Assembly: GCF_002022275.1 (NCBI RefSeq)
Contig: NZ_MSDF01000013.1
Coordinates: 141,232-205,231, forward strand
Direction of reading: 5' to 3'
Source of the DNA: Pseudomonas fluorescens
GTDB lineage: Bacteria; Pseudomonadota; Gammaproteobacteria; Pseudomonadales; Pseudomonadaceae
DNA length: 64,000 nt
The notes beneath the pieces are model-generated. The model saw only the letters and a list, made by a program, of their open reading frames with translations. It did no database searches and was not told where the DNA came from. Positions 8,973 through 17,426 of the stretch are shown one piece after another. Every line of letters starts with the position of its first letter. The stretch's first letter is position 1. Made by a program: the position numbers and the translations under genes.

Positions 8973-9638
8973 TCAGGCCTGCAAATACCGCAGCACGGAC
9001 TCACAAATCATCTCCCTGTGCCGTTGCTTCACCGCTTCATCCGACAGCTCGATCTGAAATATCTCACTGAACGTATGGCGGTTGGACACCCGGTAAAAGC
9101 TGAACGAGTTGATCAGCAGGTGCACATCCAGCGGCACCAGCCCTTCGCGAAATACGCCCATCTCGGCGCCGCGCTGCAAGGTTGCGCCCAGCGCTTCGAG
9201 GATATTGCTGTTCATCGCCTTGATCGAATCCGAACGCTTCACATACTCCGCGTTGTGGATATTTTCGATGCTGACGATGCGCACGAAATCCACGTTCTGA
9301 TCGTGGTGATCGAAGGTGAACTCCACCAACCGGCGGATCGCTTCGCGCGGCTCCAGCTCGGTGAGGTTCATGCGCGTTTCGGTGGTACGAATGTCACCGT
9401 AGAGCTTCTCCAGCACCTCGAGATACAGCTGTTCCTTACTGCCGAAGTAGTAATAGATCATGCGTTTTGAGGTGTGGATGCGTTCGGCAATGGCATCGAC
9501 GCGCGCGCCGGACAGGCCCTGCTGAACAAACTCGACGATGGCTTCCTGGAGGATGTTTTCGCGGGTCTTTTCCGGATTGTTCTTGCGACTCTTGCGCGGT
9601 GCGTCTGACACCGCGGGGAGTTCGGGACTCGAGGTCAT
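8973..9638 (-). CDS. TetR-family transcriptional regulator of the quinate/shikimate island
   Basis: A 221-residue one-component repressor-type regulator. The N-terminal helix-turn-helix is readable: TRENILQEAIVEFVQQGLSG, then IAERIHTSKRMIYYYFGSKE (about 45-70). The C-terminal ligand domain contains the FTFDHHDQNVDFVRIVSIEN region seen in TetR proteins near aromatic-catabolic genes. The open frame extends to 9704, but the ATG at 9638 gives the usual short basic leader and is preferred. It lies 77 bases downstream of quiC on the same strand and probably controls the island; its ligand is unknown (dehydroshikimate, quinate or protocatechuate are reasonable guesses). Confidence 0.9.
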   Translation of the reverse strand: MTSSPELPAVSDAPRKSRKNNPEKTRENILQEAIVEFVQQGLSGARVDAIAERIHTSKRMIYYYFGSKEQLYLEVLEKLYGDIRTTETRMNLTELEPREAIRRLVEFTFDHHDQNVDFVRIVSIENIHNAEYVKRSDSIKAMNSNILEALGATLQRGAEMGVFREGLVPLDVHLLINSFSFYRVSNRHTFSEIFQIELSDEAVKQRHREMICESVLRYLQA

Positions 9639-9715
9639 GGTGCGCTCACGGCCATTGTTATGCAGGCGGTGATTATGGGCCGCGATGCTCGCCGAAGGAA
9701 GCACCCGGCCCGCCC

Positions 9716-11617
9716 TTATAAACGCGCCTGACGCACCGCACCGCTGCGCGATTTGGCCATTGCCGCAAGGCGCACCGCCACGTTGGCCGCGCCGTAACCG
9801 GCGTAACCGTTTTTGCGCTGGATGATCTCGAAGAAAAACCGCCCCTCGAACGGCTCGGTGTACACGTGAAACAACTCACCGCCCTGGGCATCGCGGTCGT
9901 ACAACACGTTGTAGTACGCCAGCGTGCTGAGGAACTCCTCGTCGAAATCAAAGCGCGCCGCAAGGTCGTCGTAATAGTTGAGCGGGATATCCAGCAGCGG
10001 CACGCCCGCCTCCTTGGCCCGGCTCACCTCGGCGAAAATGTCCGCACAGTCGAAGGCAATGTGGTGCACGCCCGAGCCGCGATAGCTCGACAGCGCGTGG
10101 GAAATCGCCGTGTTGCGGTTCTCGGAAATATTCAGCGGCAGGCGAATCGAGCTGCAACGGCTGCGCAGCGCGCGGCTTTTCACCAGGCCGTACGGGTCGG
10201 GCAGCACCACCTCATCGTCGGCTTCGAAATCCAGCAGGCTCTTGTAGAACAGCACCCAGCTGTCGAGGCTGTCGGCCGGCAAGGCCATGGCCATGTGGTC
10301 GATGCGCAGCAGGCCGCCGCTGGACGCGGTGGCAGCTTGCAGGTTGAAGTCGGTGTCGTACAGCGTGCCTTCGGACGGGTCCACCAGATAAATCAGGCTG
10401 CCGTCCGGCGCACGCACCGCCGCCAGTTCCAGCTCGTTCGGCCCGACCAGCCCGCGATACGGCTGGCCCTTGTAGGCCACCGCGCGTTCAAGGGCTTTGG
10501 CGCTGTCCTTGACGCGGATCGCCGTGGCGCACAACGACGGGCCGTGGGCTTCGAAAAAGTTATGCGCGAAGGAATAGGGTTCGCAGTTGAGGATCAGGTT
10601 GATATCACCCTGGCGCAACAGGCTCACGCTCTTGGAGCGATGCTGCCCGGCCTTGACGAAACCCAGGCGTTCCAGCCAGTGCGTCAGCTTGGCGCCGAGG
10701 CTTTCATCCACGGCAAATTCGAGGAATTCGATGCCGTCGTATTCACTGGCGGGCGGCGTATCAAACAGAATCTCGACCGGCTGGGCGGGTGCTTCCTGCT
10801 GCAAGCGCGTGCGGGTTTTCTCCTCCAGGTACAGCAGCGAACGCAAGCCATCCGCCGCATTCGCCCGGGTCGGCGCCGCACGAAAACCGTCGTTGAAAAT
10901 TTCCAGAGACAAAGGCCCGGAGTAGCCGCTCTTGATGATCGGCGCCAGAAAGCCCGCCAGGTCAAATTCGCCCTGCCCCGGAAAGCAACGGAAATGCCGG
11001 CTCCACTCCAGCACATCCATGGCCAGGATTGGCGCGTCGGCCATTTGCACAAAGAAGATTTTGTCGCCGGGAATGTCGGCGATAGCACTCGGGTCGCCTT
11101 TCAAAGACAAGGTGTGAAAGCTATCGAGCAACACGCCCAAGGCCGGGTGATCGACCTGACGCACCAGGTTCCACACCTGTTGCCAGGTGTTCACGTGCTT
11201 GCCCCACGCCAACGCTTCATAACCGATGCGCAAGCCGCGACGCCCGGCATGTTCGGCCAGCAAGCTCAGGTCATCGAGCAAAATACGTTCATCGCCCACC
11301 GAGTCCGCCGAGGCATTGCTGCACACCAGCACCAGGTCGGTGCCCAATTCCTGCATCAGGTCGAACTTGCGCTCGGCACGCTCAAGGTTGCGCGCGAGGC
11401 GGTCGCGGCGGCAGCCTTCAAAGTCGCGAAACGGCTGGAACAGGGTGATGGCGATGCCCAGGTCGGCGCACATTTGCTTAACTTCGCGCGGGCTGCCGTC
11501 GTAATACAGCAGGTCGTTCTCAAAGATCTCGACCCCGTCAAACCCGGCGGCGGCGATGGCTTCGAGCTTTTCCGGCAGGGTGCCGCTCAAGGAAACGGTA
11601 GCGATGGAACGTTGCAT
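9716..11617 (-). CDS. quiC: 3-dehydroshikimate dehydratase QuiC (fused to HPPD-like domain)
   Basis: Converts 3-dehydroshikimate to protocatechuate, joining the quinate/shikimate route to the beta-ketoadipate pathway. The 633-residue protein is a two-domain fusion. Residues 1-275 form a sugar-phosphate isomerase-like TIM barrel with metal ligands in the expected places: E134, D165, Q191 and E239. Residues 295-625 resemble 4-hydroxyphenylpyruvate dioxygenase, with H441 (IDHMAMALP), H519 (GVHHIAF) and E597 (FFFEIIQRKNG) in the places of the facial triad. This matches the Pseudomonas fused dehydroshikimate dehydratases. The role of the second domain is not settled by sequence. The gene is divergent from the MFS transporter. 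Confidence 0.95.
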   Translation of the reverse strand: MQRSIATVSLSGTLPEKLEAIAAAGFDGVEIFENDLLYYDGSPREVKQMCADLGIAITLFQPFRDFEGCRRDRLARNLERAERKFDLMQELGTDLVLVCSNASADSVGDERILLDDLSLLAEHAGRRGLRIGYEALAWGKHVNTWQQVWNLVRQVDHPALGVLLDSFHTLSLKGDPSAIADIPGDKIFFVQMADAPILAMDVLEWSRHFRCFPGQGEFDLAGFLAPIIKSGYSGPLSLEIFNDGFRAAPTRANAADGLRSLLYLEEKTRTRLQQEAPAQPVEILFDTPPASEYDGIEFLEFAVDESLGAKLTHWLERLGFVKAGQHRSKSVSLLRQGDINLILNCEPYSFAHNFFEAHGPSLCATAIRVKDSAKALERAVAYKGQPYRGLVGPNELELAAVRAPDGSLIYLVDPSEGTLYDTDFNLQAATASSGGLLRIDHMAMALPADSLDSWVLFYKSLLDFEADDEVVLPDPYGLVKSRALRSRCSSIRLPLNISENRNTAISHALSSYRGSGVHHIAFDCADIFAEVSRAKEAGVPLLDIPLNYYDDLAARFDFDEEFLSTLAYYNVLYDRDAQGGELFHVYTEPFEGRFFFEIIQRKNGYAGYGAANVAVRLAAMAKSRSGAVRQARL

Positions 11618-11690
11618 GGGCGACTCCCGGCAATTGTTATTTGCAGCAAATTATTCGCCCCTAGCCTACAGGCAGCAATTAAAATGTACG

Positions 11691-11698
11691 AACCGGTT
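11691..11698. promoter_or_regulatory. AACCGGTT palindrome in quiC/MFS divergent control region
   Basis: An 8-bp perfect palindrome within the 211-base region between quiC and the transporter, nine bases from the PcaR-like 15-mer. It could be an operator for the local TetR protein, but no second copy was found near aroQ, so support is weak. Confidence 0.25.
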
Positions 11699-11706
11699 AG
11701 TTTTCG

Positions 11707-11721
11707 GTGCGATTATCGAAC
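11707..11721 (-). promoter_or_regulatory. PcaR-like operator between quiC and the transporter
   Basis: Read on the minus strand this 15-mer is GTTCGATAATCGCAC, identical to the sequence I recall as the PcaR-binding site of P. putida pca promoters. It lies 90 bases from the quiC start and 107 bases from the transporter start. PcaR, an IclR-family activator, responds to beta-ketoadipate. The match is seen; control of these genes by PcaR is inference. Confidence 0.6.
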
Positions 11722-11828
11722 ACTATGCCCCTTTAGCGAATTGACGATTTTTTAGTCCCTGCGCACCATCGAACACGTAAGCAGACCCAGAACACACCAT
11801 AAAAATTTCAAAAAACGGGTACGACCTC

Positions 11829-13163
11829 ATGCCTTCGCAAAACTCCGTCCTGGCCGCGCGCCCGGGCAACCCGCACGCCGGCATCGGCGACAAAGTCCGC
11901 GGCGCCCTGGCCGTGGGCAAAACCCGCTGGGGCATGCTGGCCCTGGTGTTCTTCGCCACCACCCTGAACTACATCGATCGCGCCGCCCTGGGCGTGATGC
12001 AGCCGATCCTCGCCAAGGAAATGAGCTGGACGGCGATGGATTACGCCAACATCAACTTCTGGTTTCAGGTGGGTTACGCGATTGGCTTTGTACTGCAAGG
12101 CCGCCTGATCGACCGCGTCGGCGTGAAGCGCGTGTTCTTCTGCGCCGTGCTGCTGTGGAGCCTGGCCACCGGCGCCCACGGCCTGGCCACCTCGGCGGTC
12201 GGCTTTATGGTGTGCCGCTTCATCCTCGGGCTGACCGAAGCCGCGAATTACCCGGCTTGCGTCAAGACCACACGTTTGTGGTTCCCGGCGGGTGAACGCG
12301 CAGTCGCCACCGGCATCTTCAACGCCGGCACCAACGTTGGCGCGATGATGACGCCGATGCTGCTGCCGTTGATCCTCCACGTATGGGGCTGGCAGGCGGC
12401 GTTTTTGTGCATGTCGGCACTCGGCGGGATTTGGCTGGTGTGCTGGGGCCTGAAGTACTACAACCCCGAAGACCACCCGACCGTTAAACAATCCGAATTG
12501 GACTACGTGCAACAGGAAGTCGAACCGGAACAACCGCGCGTGCCGTTCAGCCGCATCCTGCGCATGCGCGGCACCTGGGCCTTCGCCCTCGCCTACTCGA
12601 TGACCGCGCCGGTGTTCTGGTTTTACCTGTATTGGCTGCCGCCGTTTTTGAACCAGCAATACAACCTGGGCATCAACGTGACCCAGATGGGCATCCCGCT
12701 GATCATCATTTACCTGACAGCTGACTTCGGCAGTATTGGTGGGGGGATTCTGTCTTCATTCCTGATCGGCCGTGGGATGAATCCGATCAAGGCGCGGCTG
12801 TTGTCGATGCTGCTGTTCGCGTGCTGCATCGTCGGCGTGATCATGGCCGCCGGTTCCAGCCAGCTGTGGGTCGCGGTGTTTGCCATCTCGCTGGCCATCG
12901 GCGCGCACCAGGCCTGGACCGCCAACATCTGGAGCCTGGTGATGGATTACACGCCCAAGCACATGATGAGCACGGTGTTTGGTTTTGGCGGCATGTGTGC
13001 GGCCATCGGCGGCATGTTCATGACCCAGATCGTCGGCCATATCCTCACCGTGACGAACAACAACTACACCGTGTTGTTCACCCTGATCCCGGCGATGTAC
13101 TTCATTGCGCTGGTCTGGATGTACTTCATGGCGCCGCGCAAGATTCCCACCGTAGACGTCTGA
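11829..13163 (+). CDS. MFS transporter (anion:cation symporter family), probable quinate/shikimate importer
   Basis: Inner-membrane proton symporter with 12 predicted membrane segments and 444 residues. Signatures are FFATTLNYIDRAALGVM in the first membrane segment and LQGRLIDRVGVKRVF in the first cytoplasmic loop, the usual DRxGxR region of the ACS branch that takes up organic acids such as hexuronates, phthalate and aromatic acids. FILGLTEAANYPAC follows in the fourth segment. It is divergent from quiC and shares its control region. Uptake of quinate, shikimate or dehydroshikimate is inferred from neighbours, not from binding-site residues. Confidence 0.9.
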   Translation: MPSQNSVLAARPGNPHAGIGDKVRGALAVGKTRWGMLALVFFATTLNYIDRAALGVMQPILAKEMSWTAMDYANINFWFQVGYAIGFVLQGRLIDRVGVKRVFFCAVLLWSLATGAHGLATSAVGFMVCRFILGLTEAANYPACVKTTRLWFPAGERAVATGIFNAGTNVGAMMTPMLLPLILHVWGWQAAFLCMSALGGIWLVCWGLKYYNPEDHPTVKQSELDYVQQEVEPEQPRVPFSRILRMRGTWAFALAYSMTAPVFWFYLYWLPPFLNQQYNLGINVTQMGIPLIIIYLTADFGSIGGGILSSFLIGRGMNPIKARLLSMLLFACCIVGVIMAAGSSQLWVAVFAISLAIGAHQAWTANIWSLVMDYTPKHMMSTVFGFGGMCAAIGGMFMTQIVGHILTVTNNNYTVLFTLIPAMYFIALVWMYFMAPRKIPTVDV

Positions 13164-13164
13164 T

Positions 13165-14043
13165 CTACCTGCGCCGCTGCTGCCAGGCAGCGGCCAGCCC
13201 GCTCATGCAGATCACCCCGATGCCGACCACCGTGGTCACGTCGGGGGTGTGGTTGAACACCAGCCAGCCCAACAACCCCGCGAACACGATCTGGCAATAG
13301 CCGAACGGCGCCAGCAAGGCCGGTGCCGCAAAGCGGAACGCCTGCGTCAACATCAAGTGCGCAGTCATCCCACAGGTGCCCAGCGCCAGCATCAACACGC
13401 CGTGCCACAGCGTCGGCAACTGCCAGAAGAACGGCACCAGCGCGCTCATCACCAAGGTGTTGCACAGGCCGGCGAAGAAGTTGCTGGTGGTCGGCGTGTC
13501 GAATTTGCTGAGGATGCGTGTGAGCAACTGGTAGAAGCAGAAGAACAGCGCCGAACACAGCGGCAGCAACACCGCCGGGGTAAACAGCTCGCCGCCGGGA
13601 TGGATGATCACCAACACGCCGACAAACCCGCAGATCACCGCCAGCCACTGGCCCCGCGTCACGCGCTCGCCGAGCAACGGCACCGAGAGCGCCGTCACCA
13701 GGATCGGCGCCAGGAAGTTCACCGCCGTGGCTTCCGCCAACGGGATGTAATGCAACGCCGCCGTGAAAAACAAACTGGTGCCCAACAGGCACAATGCGCG
13801 CACCACCTGCATCCCCGGGCGTTTGCTGCGCAACACACGCAGGCCCGATTGCGGCAGGAAAATCCCGGCCATCAGCAAGGTGTGCACCAGGTAACGCGCC
13901 CACACCACCATCACGATCGGGTAGAACCCGGCCAGGTATTTGGACAAGGCGTCGTGGCTGGAAAACAGGAACGTCGCCAGCACAATCAGCAGGATGCCTT
14001 TGAAAGGATGGTTGACGCCGGAAAGGGGGGTGCTGACAGTCAT
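13165..14043 (-). CDS. DMT-superfamily (EamA) transporter
   Basis: Inner-membrane protein of 292 residues with ten hydrophobic segments arranged as two EamA halves. The first half begins FKGILLIVLATFLFSSHDALSKY, and the loop AVNFLAPILVTALSVPLLGE is the typical end of the first EamA repeat. The start at 14043 is used because the upstream 30 codons lack membrane-protein character and AAGAGA precedes this ATG. It is convergent with the MFS gene with one base between stop codons. Substrate unknown; metabolite export is the common role. Confidence 0.88.
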   Translation of the reverse strand: MTVSTPLSGVNHPFKGILLIVLATFLFSSHDALSKYLAGFYPIVMVVWARYLVHTLLMAGIFLPQSGLRVLRSKRPGMQVVRALCLLGTSLFFTAALHYIPLAEATAVNFLAPILVTALSVPLLGERVTRGQWLAVICGFVGVLVIIHPGGELFTPAVLLPLCSALFFCFYQLLTRILSKFDTPTTSNFFAGLCNTLVMSALVPFFWQLPTLWHGVLMLALGTCGMTAHLMLTQAFRFAAPALLAPFGYCQIVFAGLLGWLVFNHTPDVTTVVGIGVICMSGLAAAWQQRRR

Positions 14044-14227
14044 TGAATTCTCTTGCGTGGCGGGCTGAACGCTTTTGCACTCAACCCGGTAATCTAGCAG
14101 CCGGGCTTGCGTCTGCCCCAAGAGCATAACCAAACACCGTGCGAACAGCGCACTAAATCACGGGATACCAGTCCAACGCTGCATGTTTGCCCGCGCGTTG
14201 AACACTTTTTAACCAAGGCCGCCCGCT

Positions 14228-14644
14228 ATGAAAAAAACTGTCTTTGTTTTGTCTGCCCTCGCCCTGCTTACCGCCTGTAACAAGGAACCCAAGGAAGCCC
14301 CCAAACCTGCACCGGCTTCGGTACAAGCCACCCTGGTACCCGCCACCCCGCCCACCGATAAATGGGTCGGCAAGTGGATTGGCGTGGAAGGCCTGAACCT
14401 GACCATCGCCAAAGACGACAGCATTGGCCGTGGCCACTACATCCTGACCATGCAATACGGCCTCGACGCCGACGATTCCGGCACCTTCAAGGGCGAAGCC
14501 AACGAAGACGGCATCGCCTTCACCCGCCCCGACGGCCCGCAGCAACTGAGCGCCGGCGACGGCGAAGCCACCGGTTTGAAATGGCTGGCGGATAAAAAAG
14601 ACTGCCTGATCGTCGACACCGGTGAAGGTTACTGCCGCGACTGA
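14228..14644 (+). CDS. Predicted lipoprotein, unknown function
   Basis: A 138-residue protein with a lipoprotein signal: MKKTVFVLSALALLTAC, Cys17 being the acylated residue. A Pro/Ala/Lys-rich spacer follows (about 18-40), then a compact domain starting DKWVGKWIGVEGL, a pattern of small lipocalin-like or beta-barrel domains. Two late cysteines (KKDCLIVD and GYCRD) may form a disulfide. It has its own promoter region and stands alone before the metallopeptidase gene. Confidence 0.82.
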   Translation: MKKTVFVLSALALLTACNKEPKEAPKPAPASVQATLVPATPPTDKWVGKWIGVEGLNLTIAKDDSIGRGHYILTMQYGLDADDSGTFKGEANEDGIAFTRPDGPQQLSAGDGEATGLKWLADKKDCLIVDTGEGYCRD

Positions 14645-14799
14645 TCCGCCAACCTGACACAACTTTCATCTGGCGCCCCTGCCGACACGGCCTGACAGCA
14701 GCGATACTAAGCCGCTCTCGTACCTGTCGGACAGCCGGGCTGGCGCCATGCCCACGCAGCAACAACACTGCTCTGACAGTTATCGAGAGGATCTCCCCC

Positions 14800-15687
14800 A
14801 TGCTATGGAAAAAAGGCCGACGCAGCGACAACGTGGTGGACGCCCGCGATGACAGTGGCGGCGGTGGCGGGGGCATGCGGTTTGGCGGCGGCAAGGGCCT
14901 GAGCCTGACGGCCATTGTGCTGATCGTCGGCATCGGCTGGCTGACCGGCCAGGACCCGCTGCAGATCCTCGGCCAATTGACCGGCCAAGGGGAACAGGCG
15001 CCATCGGTGAGCACGCAATCGCGCCAGGCGCCGCCAGCGAATGACCAACAGGCGGATTTTGTGCGCGCCATTCTGGGCGACACCGAAGACACGTGGGGCC
15101 AGGTCTTCAAGGAAAACGGGCTGGTTTACCAGAACCCGAAACTGATTCTGTTCCGTGGGCGCGTGAACTCCGCCTGCGGTGGCGCCAGCTCAGCCAGCGG
15201 CCCGTTTTACTGCCCGGCTGACCGGCAGGTGTATCTGGACCTGGATTTTTTCCGGGAAATGTCACAACGCTTCCAGGCCGCCGGCGATTTCGCCCAAGCC
15301 TATGTGATCGCCCACGAAGTCGGGCATCACGTGCAAACACTGCTGGGCATCTCGGCCAAGATTCAGGCCGCGCGCCAGCAAGGTCGGCAGATGCAAGGCG
15401 ACGGCGGCCTGTTGGTGCGCCAGGAGCTGCAAGCCGACTGCTTCGCCGGGGTGTGGGCCAACCGGGCGCAAAAACGCCTGAACTGGCTGGAACCCGGTGA
15501 CATTGAAGAAGCACTGAACGCGGCCAACGCCATCGGCGATGACCGTCTGCAGCAACAGGGTCAAGGGCGTGTAGTGCCAGACTCGTTTACCCACGGCACC
15601 TCGGCACAGCGGGTTCGCTGGTTCAAAACTGGCTTCGCCGGGGGCCAGATCACTCAATGCGACACCTTTACCGCCAAGAGTCTCTAA
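14800..15687 (+). CDS. ypfJ: YpfJ/KPN_02809-family neutral zinc metallopeptidase
   Basis: A 295-residue membrane-anchored protease-like protein. The N-terminal region has basic residues and a glycine run (about 18-36), then one membrane helix (LSLTAIVLIVGIGWLTG). The zinc motif HEVGHH is at 172-177 and a downstream ELQADCFAG (about 207-215) supplies the third ligand region. Length and layout match the family named after KPN_02809 and E. coli YpfJ, whose substrates are unknown. GAGAGGATCT precedes the ATG. The next gene starts one codon after its stop. Confidence 0.93.
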   Translation: MLWKKGRRSDNVVDARDDSGGGGGGMRFGGGKGLSLTAIVLIVGIGWLTGQDPLQILGQLTGQGEQAPSVSTQSRQAPPANDQQADFVRAILGDTEDTWGQVFKENGLVYQNPKLILFRGRVNSACGGASSASGPFYCPADRQVYLDLDFFREMSQRFQAAGDFAQAYVIAHEVGHHVQTLLGISAKIQAARQQGRQMQGDGGLLVRQELQADCFAGVWANRAQKRLNWLEPGDIEEALNAANAIGDDRLQQQGQGRVVPDSFTHGTSAQRVRWFKTGFAGGQITQCDTFTAKSL

Positions 15688-16674
15688 ATGAATAAACGAT
15701 TGGGTTTGCTGCTCGGCTTGATGATGACCTGCTCCACCACCACTTGGGCCGCTGAGAAAGAACACGGCGTCAAGGAAGTCAGCCCCGATCGTTTTCACCT
15801 GGACGCCGGTGACCTTAGCCTCGGCCTGAGCCAGGACTGGAGCAAACCGCTGCCCCAGGTCACCCGCGCGCTGATCATCGTCCACGGCCGCCTGCGCAAC
15901 GCGCAGACCTACCTGCAAAGCGGCGAAGATGCCGCCAAAGATGCAGGCCAGGCGAGCAACACGCTGGTGATCGCGCCACAGTTTCTCAACCAGTACGACG
16001 TGAAACGCAACCACCTCGACAACGGCGTGCTGCGCTGGAACAGCAATGACTGGATGGCCGGCGACGCCTCGACCGGCCCAGGCCAGATCAGCTCCTACGG
16101 CGCCCTCGACCAGATCATCAAGCACCTGGGCAATCGCAAGCTGTTCCCGGCGCTGAAAGAAATCGTGGTGGCCGGGCATTCCGGCGGTGGCCAAGTGGTG
16201 CAGCGTTTTGCCGTCACCGGGCACGATCATCCGATGCTGAAAACCGAAGGCATCAGCCTGCGTTACGTGGCGGCCAACCCGTCGTCCTACGCCTACTTCA
16301 CCCCACAGCGCCCAGTGAAGTTTGACGTGGCCAGTTGCCCTGGCTTCAACGACTGGAAATACGGCATGCAAAACCTGCCCGACTACGCCAAAGGCCAGAG
16401 TGCACAGCAGCTTGAGCAGGCTTATGTGTCACGCGACGTGACCTACCTGCTCGGCCAGCAGGACATCGACCCGAACCACCCGGCGCTGGATAAAAGCTGC
16501 GAAGCCGAAACCCAGGGGCCGTATCGCCTGATTCGTGGGCATAACTACTTTGACTACCTCAAGGCGCGCCATCCGCAGTTGACGCACAAACTGGTGGAAG
16601 TACCGGGGGTTGGGCATAACGGGGACGAGATGTTTACGTCGCCTGAAGGCGAGAAAGTTCTGTTTGCTCAATAG
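15688..16674 (+). CDS. Exported alpha/beta hydrolase
   Basis: A 328-residue protein with an N-terminal signal peptide (MNKRLGLLLGLMMTCSTTTW, cleavage near AA-EK). The alpha/beta hydrolase nucleophile elbow is GHSGGG with Ser165, and VPGVGHNGDEMF near the C-terminus carries the likely catalytic His. The fold suggests an esterase or PHB depolymerase-like enzyme acting in the periplasm or outside. The gene begins immediately after the ypfJ stop, so they are co-transcribed. Confidence 0.88.
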   Translation: MNKRLGLLLGLMMTCSTTTWAAEKEHGVKEVSPDRFHLDAGDLSLGLSQDWSKPLPQVTRALIIVHGRLRNAQTYLQSGEDAAKDAGQASNTLVIAPQFLNQYDVKRNHLDNGVLRWNSNDWMAGDASTGPGQISSYGALDQIIKHLGNRKLFPALKEIVVAGHSGGGQVVQRFAVTGHDHPMLKTEGISLRYVAANPSSYAYFTPQRPVKFDVASCPGFNDWKYGMQNLPDYAKGQSAQQLEQAYVSRDVTYLLGQQDIDPNHPALDKSCEAETQGPYRLIRGHNYFDYLKARHPQLTHKLVEVPGVGHNGDEMFTSPEGEKVLFAQ

Positions 16675-16698
16675 TCACTGAAAAAACGCGGTTTGAAA

Positions 16699-16818
16699 TG
16701 TGGGAGCGGGCTTGTGTGGGAGCTGGCTTGCCTGCGATGGCATCACCTCGGTCTATCAGCCATACCGAGGTGATGCCATCGCGGGCAAGCCCGGCTCCCA
16801 CACAAGCCCGCTCCCACA
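16699..16818. repeat. Nested composite REP element
   Basis: Outer arms are TGTGGGAGCGGGCTTGTG and its complement CACAAGCCCGCTCCCACA. Inside them lies a second full inverted repeat with the TGTGGGAGCTGGCTTGCC core and a GGCATCACCTCGGT/ACCGAGGTGATGCC central stem. It looks like one REP pair inserted within another, between convergent genes. Confidence 0.85.
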
Positions 16819-16838
16819 TTTGATCTTCATTGCCTGGG

Positions 16839-17426
16839 CTAAATCATTCGGCGCAAGGCCGCGCAATCCTGCGCATGCCAGTCCACCAACTCCGGCCACG
16901 GGTTTTCCGGCAAGTTAACCAACACCGTCCGCGCCCCCGCCGCCCGGCCGCAATCCAGGTCAAAGCGGTAATCCCCCACCATCACCATCTCGCTCGGCGA
17001 GACGTCCCAGGCCGCTGCCAATTTCAGCAAGCCACCGGGATCAGGTTTGGGCGGCGCATCATCGCGCCCCAGCACATCCTCGATTGCAAAGCAGTCCGCC
17101 AACCCAATCGCTTCCAGCGTCACATGGGCCAGTTCCCGCGCATTGCGAGTCAAAATGCCCAGGCGATAGCCACGCCCGGCGAGTTCCCGCACCAACTCCA
17201 CCGCACCTTCGGCTGCGACCGAGCCCAGCGCCAGCTCGCGCTCATGCTCCAGCAACCAGGCATGTTTGGCTGCCGCCACGTCGGCCGGTAAGGCCGCCAG
17301 GTGGGTGAGAATGTCGTCCTCGGGCGGAATCTCCAGCGCCACGCGAATCGCCGCAAAATCATGCACGGCCACCGTCAGGGTGCCGTCCATGTCGAACACC
17401 CAATGCTTGATGTCCGCGAGGCTCAT
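16839..17426 (-). CDS. HAD-superfamily hydrolase (phosphoglycolate phosphatase-like)
   Basis: A 195-residue HAD-IA phosphatase. Motif I is HWVFDMDGTLTVAVHD with the nucleophile and acid aspartates, motif II GILTRNARE, the motif III lysine KPDPGG and motif IV MVMVGDYRFDLDCG. The cap is a small helical insert. I chose the ATG at 17426 because homology starts there and it overlaps the tesB stop (ATGA, 17423-17426). It is translationally coupled to tesB. The physiological substrate cannot be read. Confidence 0.92.
   Translation of the reverse strand: MSLADIKHWVFDMDGTLTVAVHDFAAIRVALEIPPEDDILTHLAALPADVAAAKHAWLLEHERELALGSVAAEGAVELVRELAGRGYRLGILTRNARELAHVTLEAIGLADCFAIEDVLGRDDAPPKPDPGGLLKLAAAWDVSPSEMVMVGDYRFDLDCGRAAGARTVLVNLPENPWPELVDWHAQDCAALRRMI

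Noticed and set aside
9866..11755. A 629-codon open frame on the plus strand opposite quiC
   Set aside because: It is antisense to a clearly conserved enzyme, has no family signature, and reflects third-position GC bias. Similar long antisense frames opposite the permease, rhlE, lnt, leuS and holA were rejected for the same reason.
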